Source: Begonia masoniana (Eukaryota > Streptophyta > Magnoliopsida > Cucurbitales > Begoniaceae). From it: a DNA stretch of 64,000 nt. The notes under the pieces were generated by a model. The model saw only the letters and a program-made list of their open reading frames with translations, was not told the origin of the DNA and ran no database searches. The stretch spans positions 12,288,301 to 12,352,300 of the forward strand of contig CM039510.1 in the NCBI GenBank assembly GCA_022432975.1. Reading direction: 5' to 3'. Positions 57,510 through 64,000 of the stretch are shown one piece after another. Every line of letters begins with the position of its first letter. The stretch's first letter is position 1. Both the position numbers and the translations under genes were made by a program.

Positions 57510-58064
57510 TCATTCCTTAACTGCTTGAACCTTGGCTGGATCCACAGATATCCCATCTCCAGAGATCACATGACCAAGAAAGTGAACTCTGTCCAACCAA
57601 AACTCACACTTGGAAAACTTAGCATAAAGTTGGTGCTGTCTAAGTACTTCCAACACCAAACCCAAATGCCTTGCATGCTCATCCTTAGTTCTAGAATAGA
57701 TTAGAATGTCGTCTATGAATACAATGACAAACTTGTCCAAATACTCTTGAAACACCCTATTCATGAGATCCATGAAGGCTTCTGGTGCATTTGTCAAACC
57801 AAAAGACATAACCAAAAACTCATAATGTCCATACCTTGTGCGAAAGGCAGTCTTTGGGATATCTTGAGATTTAACCTTCAACTGGTAATAACCGGACCTA
57901 AGGTCAATCTTAGAGAAAACTCTTGCACCCTTAAGCTGATCAAATAGATCATCAATCCTCGGCAGTGGATACTTGTTCTTGACAGTTAGTTTATTCAATT
58001 CTCTATAGTCTATGCACATACGCATTGATCCATCTTTCTTTTTGACAAAAAGGGACAGGTGCAC
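57510..58064 (-). pseudogene. pol: RT core
   Basis: [39 protein letters not shown] and FIDDILIYS intact. Ends at TGA (57510-57512), TGG to TGA in element sense. The upstream frameshift near 58055 (one extra G, AAAGGGACAGG) separates it from 58003-58392. Confidence 0.92.
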
Positions 58065-58392
58065 CCCATGGTGAAAAGCTAGGGCGTATGAACCCCTTCT
58101 CCAACAAATCCTCCAACTGATTCTTTAATTCCCTCAGTTCTGTCGGTGCTAGTCTATATGGATTTTTGGACACAGGCTCGGCGCCGGGGTAAACATCTAC
58201 CACAAATTCAATTTCCCTATCTGGTGGCAAGCCAGGAAGGTCATCTAGGAATACTTCAGGGAAGTCTTGGACAACTAAGACATTTTTGGGGCTTGATTTT
58301 TCTACTAGTTGTGTGTCTAAAACACTGGCCAAAAAGCACAGATACTCTCTGCATGGGAAGGGTCTACAATTGACAAGAGTCATAACAGTCAT
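58003..58392 (-). pseudogene. pol: Protease-RT linker and start of RT
   Basis: MTVMTLVNCRPFPC to [20 protein letters not shown] and SPWGAPV, then out of frame. A frameshift near 58390 separates it from the gag-protease frame. Confidence 0.9.
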
Positions 58393-59306
58393 TTCCTGCT
58401 CTTCTTCAGAGATTGGAAGGTATGGTTTAAACCACCAGGGGGTTGAAAGTTAACAGTTCCAGTTCTACAATCTATTGTGGCATAATGCTTAAACAGCCAA
58501 TCCATTCCTAAGATCACATCAAATCCCATTATGTCCATAATAATGAGATCGGCAGGCAAATTCATGTTTCCTACTAATACAATGCTATCAGGCATCACTT
58601 GGTTAGAGTGCATGCGTTCACCAGAGGGTAATGCTACGTTAAACACATGCTCAGAAGAAGTAAACCGTACATCTAACTTATCAGCAAAAGTAGAGGCTAC
58701 ACAAGAATGTGTTGCACCCGAATCTATCAAAGTAAAAGCAGGTATAGAGTTAACCAATATAGTACCTGATACTACAGCAGGCTGGTCCTCATCACCTAAC
58801 TCCATCATGGAGAATATTCTTGGCTTAATCTTGGCAGGTCCGGCCTTCAAGGCTGGGCAGTCTCTGTTGATATAGCCGACTTTATTACAGTTGAAGCAAC
58901 GGGTGATTCTAGGCTTTGGGCAATCCCTGAACGAGTGTCCAACCTCTTCACAGTTAAAACACTTATTTGTCCCAAATCTGCACTCGCCCGGGTGATTCTT
59001 CGAACACTTTGGGCACTGAGGAAACATCTTAGTATCTGGTACTTTCTTTCTCATTCCTTGACTATACTGGCCCTCACTTGGCCTCTTCACTCCTCTCTGT
59101 TGTTGGGGTTGAACGAATTTTCGTGGGGCTTCCTTCGGCCCAGAACATTTCATCTCGGCTTCCTCCACCTCCAGGGCTGTGGACACAACTTCACTAAAAG
59201 GCAAACCTTTAAAACCTGAATACTTGACTCCTCTGTACACCTCTTGCTTCAGTCCATTCATAAATTGAAATACCTTATCTTCGTTTCTGTGAATAAAGTG
59301 ACTCAA
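58389..59306 (-). pseudogene. gag: Gag end, zinc knuckles and protease
   Basis: Starts in the capsid block (FIHRNEDKVFQFMNGLK), then CPKCSKNHPGEC, knuckles CFNCEEVGHSFRDC and CFNCNKVGYINRDC (the second has Tyr in place of the residue before the usual His, so H is lost), protease TLIDSGATHSCV and DVILGMDWL. Ends frameshifted at 58389. Confidence 0.9.
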
Positions 59307-59847
59307 ATTGTCTAACGTACTCTGCCACAGACCCTGTCTGCTTCAAGTTCATGAACTCCACCTTCTTCGCAGCCTGGACCGTGCTATTAAAATATTTCTC
59401 AAAGAAGGTGTCCTTAAACTGAGACCAAGTCATAGCCAAAATATCAGTGGTGGTCTCAATTGTCTCCCACCAAAGCTGAGCGTCTCCAGCAAAATGAAAC
59501 GTTGCCAGGGTGACCTTATCTCCTTCTCCGACGTTGGCACATCGGAGCATGCTCTCAATCTTCCTTAACCATTCTTCAGCAACAATCGGGTTAGATGATC
59601 TTCCATCAAATGTGGGCAGTTGAAGCTTGCGAAATCTGTCCCCTGTATGCTCATTGCCATGGCCCGAGTTGGCACTTCCTTGTGCTTCACGGTTCAATAA
59701 CACTCCTAATTGGTCGGACTGTTGTCGCACTATGTCAGTCTGCTGACGCACCAAATCTGTCAGCTGCCTAATCACACTAGGCTCCTCTTCACCTCTTACA
59801 TTTGGCATTTCTCTAGGCACTCTAGGTCTTCCTGGGCGTCTAGCCAT
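59275..59847 (-). pseudogene. gag: Family B gag N-terminal part
   Basis: Starts MARRPGRPRVPREMP at 59847, parallel to 46924; an upstream Met at 59889 is in the leader. Gln-rich LTDLVRQQTDIVRQQSDQ, LQLPTFDGR, AQLWWETIE, FKDTFFEKYF, LKQTGSVAEYVRQFESL, then a short deletion near 59300 shifts the frame. Confidence 0.9.
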
Positions 59848-59987
59848 TATACTGGATTCCTGTATAAGGTTAATTACTTTCATAAACATCTAGTTACTAA
59901 GGCTAACATAAACACTTACAGTCGTTGGAGTACTTCCATGCAACGATTGGCACTGATGAGTAATCTTTTGAACGGTTTAACTGAATG

Positions 59988-59999
59988 TCTCTGATACCA
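59988..59999 (-). promoter_or_regulatory. Primer binding site of the 53264-62091 gypsy
   Basis: TCTCTGATACCA on plus, three bases from the 5' LTR at 60003. Confidence 0.9.
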
Positions 60000-60002
60000 T
60001 AC

Positions 60003-62091
60003 TGTAACGCCCCGAGTTATCTGAACCCGGTTTGTCACACAAAATCCATACCTAACTAAAATTTCATCCATATTTTAAAACTTGCAGCGGAAATTCATTT
60101 AAACAAAATCATAAAAATGTTTGGATAATCAGATGAGTTGTCAGAAATAATCGACCAAGAGAAAATAAAAGTTTAAATAGCGAATTTACTTTAAAGGTGG
60201 CGAAGGTCAAACGCATCTGCCGCAGAACCAAGTCAACGGAAGAGGCGGAAGACAGAAAACAGAAAACATCATCCGGTCACAAAACAACAAAATACCCTCT
60301 ACATCTTCCGACGACAGTCAGCCAGATGATTTCCTTCAGAAAACAGAAAACATCATCCGGTAACTAAACACACTTCAACTCTCACATCACCCGAGCACTA
60401 AACGACAAAATAACTCTCACATCGCCCGGTATTGTAAATACCAGCATCATCCGATCAGCTTAACCATACATCCACCAGGTGACGTCAGCCGGATGATTCA
60501 TTCATCCGATCGACTTAACCATGCATCCACCGGTGACGTCAGCCGGATGATTCATTCATACGATTGACTTTACTCTACACCCACCGGTGACTAAACGACA
60601 AAAACCTATTCTACATCATCCGGTATGTTTAACAACGATATCTTCCGATGGAAAAGAAACTTTAACCCGACCTCTGCCGATAGACATCATCTTCCGACAG
60701 AGAGCAGAGCAATGCACCATCAACTTCTTACTACACACGACAACTCTAATTACAGAAAGAACTTACTCATTTTTGCTGAAACTAACCAGGAAACGATTTA
60801 AGCCAATGCATTACTCAAAAACTAGCAAGTACTAACTTCAAATCCCAACAGAATACTAATATCAGAAAACGGAACTCAAAAACGAATTCAAAACATTGAA
60901 ATCACTACTGTCGTGAAAACTCAACATATTTAAATTGAAACACTGTCAGCTAGACTTTCACACCAACAGACATCAGTTAACCCGCCTCATCACTATACCA
61001 GTTCGTGACAGTGAAGTGCTCCTCCAACTCCATCTATTCTTCAGTAAACTCAGGGTATTCACCTGCAGTATCCTCAACACTTACATCACAAAACTCATCT
61101 ATTAGCCTAATGCTAAGTAAGTAAAGCAATAATGAAATGACATGCTGAAATTTAAACCCTAATTATGCAGTTTCTACTTTCACATCTCAGTTGCACATTC
61201 GTTCATTCACTGATCTGATCCCTCGGTTCCCTTGGGAGTGGAATCAATTCTCCCAATGTCTACATCCTCTTCATTAGTTAAGGGGTGGATGAGGTCCCTT
61301 AATAGCTGTTCTGATCCCTCAATTCCCTTGGGAGTGGGATCAATTCTCCCAATGCTATAAATCCTCATAATCAGTTAAGGGGTGGATTAGTTCCCTTAAC
61401 CGCCAATGCAGTTCAATCTGTACTCGCCTTCCCATAATATTACATGAAAGTTCATTTTCGTATTATTTCAAAAACATGATGCATAACATACAGAAAATAC
61501 TCAAACATGCATAAACCTACTGTTTTGTGATGTAGGCCCGAAGGCACACACAATACTTCACTTACCTGGATTTCCCTGGGATTGTCTGGGTTGCTAACCA
61601 CTTCGGGTATTGCTCAACCTAAAACCGTAGACAGTGTATTAGTTAAACTTCATTCTAAACTACCCAAGAGTCTAAGGAAAATAGTTTGGAAGCTTAGGTC
61701 TTCGTGCATTCCTATTTAGCATCAAGAACCCAAACCCACCCTCAATCACAGCAACCTCAAAATCTCCACATTGTATTCTCTCAGTAAACTCATCAATAAA
61801 ATGCAGGAAAAACAATACTTACCTAGGTTGTAGGAGAATCGGGCGAGAGAATCGCCTAGAGAGTTCTACTGCTCGAGCTGAACACCGAAAGAGGGAAATA
61901 GGAAATAGTGGCGGCTTCCCTCACTGGACTTTTCCTTAAATACGTTATCCACTAAGTAAAATGCTAATTACCATCATACCCTCGCCTGATCATTTATTAA
62001 CCTAATCAATAACTCCCCCCCCCCCAACCCTTCTATAAAAGTACATCATAAATAATAAATTAGATTTGATTTAATAGAACCGGGTGCTACA
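60003..62091 (-). repeat. 5' LTR of the 53264-62091 gypsy
   Basis: TGTAACGCCCCGAG to CCGGGTGCTACA, 2089 bp. Very similar to 53264-55347 with scattered substitutions and a longer C-run (62016). Its candidate intron acceptor has AG changed to AA (61081), while the 3' LTR keeps AG. Confidence 0.95.
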
Positions 62092-62145
62092 GCCTTAGTT
62101 GCCCGCCCCGAAGGGCCTTAGTTGCCCGCACCGAAAGGTGCCTTA
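62092..62145 (+). repeat. Remainder of the 23-bp array
   Basis: Two to three degenerate units (GCCTTAGTTGCCCGCCCCGA) directly after the gypsy, continuing 50579-53263. Confidence 0.9.
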
Positions 62146-63428
62146 TCTTTAACCAACTATCGTTAACCCTCACAACGACAAACACACAACGACAACCATG
62201 CAGCTATGCGTATCTAGCGTGCTCTACATCACGATGCATGCTTCAAAGAAATGCAATTTCACAACGCACCACAACTCAACACCACCCGATGCAAAACAAT
62301 AACACAACACAACGCAACACGAAGCAAAACAATAACAAATAGCTCTACCGTTCTATGGTGTAGGCCCGGAGGCGAAAGAACATTACCCACTACTTACCTG
62401 AACGCTCTGCTTCCAATTGCTCGATTCTACCGATCAAATCACCTGTCCGACAACCTAAATAACGAAAGCTCAACTTAGTAATTTACTAACGAATGCTAAG
62501 GAAATTCTTAACCTAAACTAACTAAAACTATAACACAATTCACAATTAAACACCTAAACCCGGTTTTTGCACAATTTTGACCGTTAAACTTCAAACGGTC
62601 ATAACTCCCTCGTTTTTCAACGGAATTCGACGTGCAACCCCAATTCGGAAACCTCTACACGTCTACTATCCATTGAAACACTCAAATCCATTAAACAAAC
62701 ACCCTAGCCAACTCGAAATCCAGCAAATAGAATCGGTACACTTTTTGCCTAAAAACTGATTTTGTGTATTTCAATTCCAAATCACAATCTAATCACTCCA
62801 ACAACCTAAACTAACATAATAAGGACTAAATAACCAAAAGAGGAAGAAAACTCCCAAGGAGAACCAAATTTTCGGACTCTTCCAACTAGGGTTTTCAAAC
62901 CCTCCCCAAAACCTCTCAAAACTCTTCAAAACTCCCTCAAACTTCATCTATAGCTATGCAAACCAAAACCCAAATGAATTTACCTTGAAATCACTTGAGA
63001 AATGGAAGAAAAGAGGAGGAGAATCGTCAGCTATGGAGGAGAAAGGGGAAGCACCGAAAATGAAGAAGAAGAAGAAGATGAAAACCTAATTTAAAACCAT
63101 AATTTCTTCCACTTTTAATTTCTCCCTCCAATCTTTCCAAAATTAATTTTAACCCCACCTTTTCCCCTTTATGAAAAGCCAACGTGAAACACTCCTACAA
63201 TCTTCACCATTTCATTAACTTTTCCCACATTTTGATTGGTTATCCAAGTGTGACTTTTCAAACCCAAAGCTTCCACCAATCACATTTGAGTTTGACTTGT
63301 CAAACTCTCCACTTCTCCTTCACTTCTAATACACTTCAATGTACACCAATCTTGAATAATTAATCTCTCAAGATTGACCTAGACTAGGGTTGAACACGTT
63401 CTGGGAAAATTTCGGGTGTTACAATTTA

Positions 63429-64000
63429 AGTTTCTCATGAGAGTTCTAACGTTGAAGGTTGATCTAGGAGGGAGGTAAAATGCCACCAAAATGAAAAGGA
63501 GGCAACAAATATGTAAATAAAATTGCCTCCAAATATAGACAAAATCCACATAAATCAGAAATTATGATGGAAATGGTAAGAGTTGTTAGAAATAGGAATT
63601 TGGGAAAGAGGGCAATTTATGAAAGTGATTTTGGGGTGGATAAAAATAAACCAAACGTGTAAATGTTTGCATGAATTTTGGACATAACCTTGTCTAATAT
63701 GTGAATAAGACACCCTCCAAATTTCGTAGCCAAAAGCACTTGGACGTGAAAGTTATGTACGAACGAGATGCAATTTGATTTGAAAAGTCACCTACTCGTA
63801 ACCTTTAACTCCAAAGGCCACTCTTGCAAAAGTGAGCACTTGAACTTTTTGATTCGAGAGTTTGTGCAACCTTATTGTGATTTCACCTCAGTAGAATGAG
63901 AATGAGAAGGCTGCAATAGTAAGAAGATTTGACCACACTCACAAAGATAACGTTACTCAAACACAATCGGGTTGTTAACAACACCAAAAAGAATGAGGCA
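63429..64000. other. Unrecognised flank
   Basis: No open frame with a known domain, no element ends. It may be hAT-derived, since the solo LTR to its left entered next to hAT sequence, but I see no motif. Confidence 0.3.

Larger units (their letters stand above)
53264..62091 (-). mobile_element. Family B Ty3/gypsy (Tekay/Del-like), complete structure, decayed coding
   Basis: LTRs 53264-55347 and 60003-62091, with GCCTT duplicated exactly at 53259-53263 and 62092-62096, inside the 23-bp array. Minus-strand order: 5' LTR, primer site (59988-59999), leader, gag, knuckles, protease, RT, RNase H, integrase, tail, polypurine tract, 3' LTR. Coding is broken by three frameshifts in gag-protease-RT and four nonsense changes in pol. 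Confidence 0.95.
50001..63423 (-). mobile_element. Family A solo LTR (minus) with 23-bp array and nested gypsy
   Basis: Plus-strand ends TGTAACACCCCCGAACCC and TTCGGGTGTTACA; ATTTA is duplicated perfectly at 49996-50000 and 63424-63428. Without the nested 53264-62091 element it is about 4.6 kb. The first 60 bases match the 33211 copy; GTTCTATGGTGTAGG (62351) and the donor TACTTACCTG (62390) match the family A intron start, but the matching acceptor is absent, replaced by the array side. A GC-rich stretch (50235-50310) is peculiar to this copy. Confidence 0.88.

Overview
This window is plant (angiosperm) repeat DNA made almost wholly of nested transposable elements. The evidence is Ty1/copia and Ty3/gypsy retrotransposons whose primer binding sites match plant initiator-Met tRNA (TGGTATCAGAGC), a Cassandra-type TRIM carrying 5S rRNA sequence, and an hAT transposase relic. 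I see no intact host gene, rRNA, tRNA gene or CRISPR array. The species cannot be told from the sequence.

Layout. (1) 1-9497: plus-strand element of 'family A', with LTRs of about 5 kb full of minisatellites and an internal domain of only 258 bp; a solo LTR (339-2847) sits in its 5' LTR. It was inserted into the RT gene of (2) a minus-strand copia element, 9498 to about 18590, which also carries a 1.4-kb TG..CA insertion (11312-12696) and a family A solo LTR (15250-18039) in its own 5' LTR. (3) About 18590-23778: an unrecognised exon-like fragment, a 'family B' solo LTR (19552-21602), a Cassandra element with extra internal sequence (21783 to about 22640), and the end of an hAT element. (4) A degenerate hAT transposase on the minus strand, spread over 23779-50000 because a gypsy element (23842-30219, itself carrying two palindromic tRNA-like insertions) and a family A LTR complex (31076-49106) landed in it. 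That complex contains a family A solo LTR (33211-35765) and a nearly complete family B Tekay/Del-like gypsy (36617-48940). (5) 50001-63423: another family A solo LTR with a 23-bp satellite array, into which a second family B gypsy (53264-62091) inserted with a perfect 5-bp duplication. (6) 63429-64000: unrecognised.

Most insertion boundaries are supported by TG..CA ends and 5-bp target-site duplications, several by paralogous empty sites or by reading-frame continuity across the insertion. The oldest layer is the hAT relic; the youngest are probably the family B gypsies. The only long open frame with clear function is the 1089-residue pol of the 36617-48940 element, and its integrase catalytic Glu is replaced by Lys.

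The most interesting signal is a candidate intron inside the LTRs of both families. A short arm near the splice donor is the reverse complement of the acceptor (CCTACATCACAAAAC with GTTTTGTGATGTAGG), and the arm sequence differs between copies while pairing is largely kept. The second is a pair of palindromic elements with tRNA-like A and B boxes, each built as two units joined by an AAAAGGCGYCTTTT linker.
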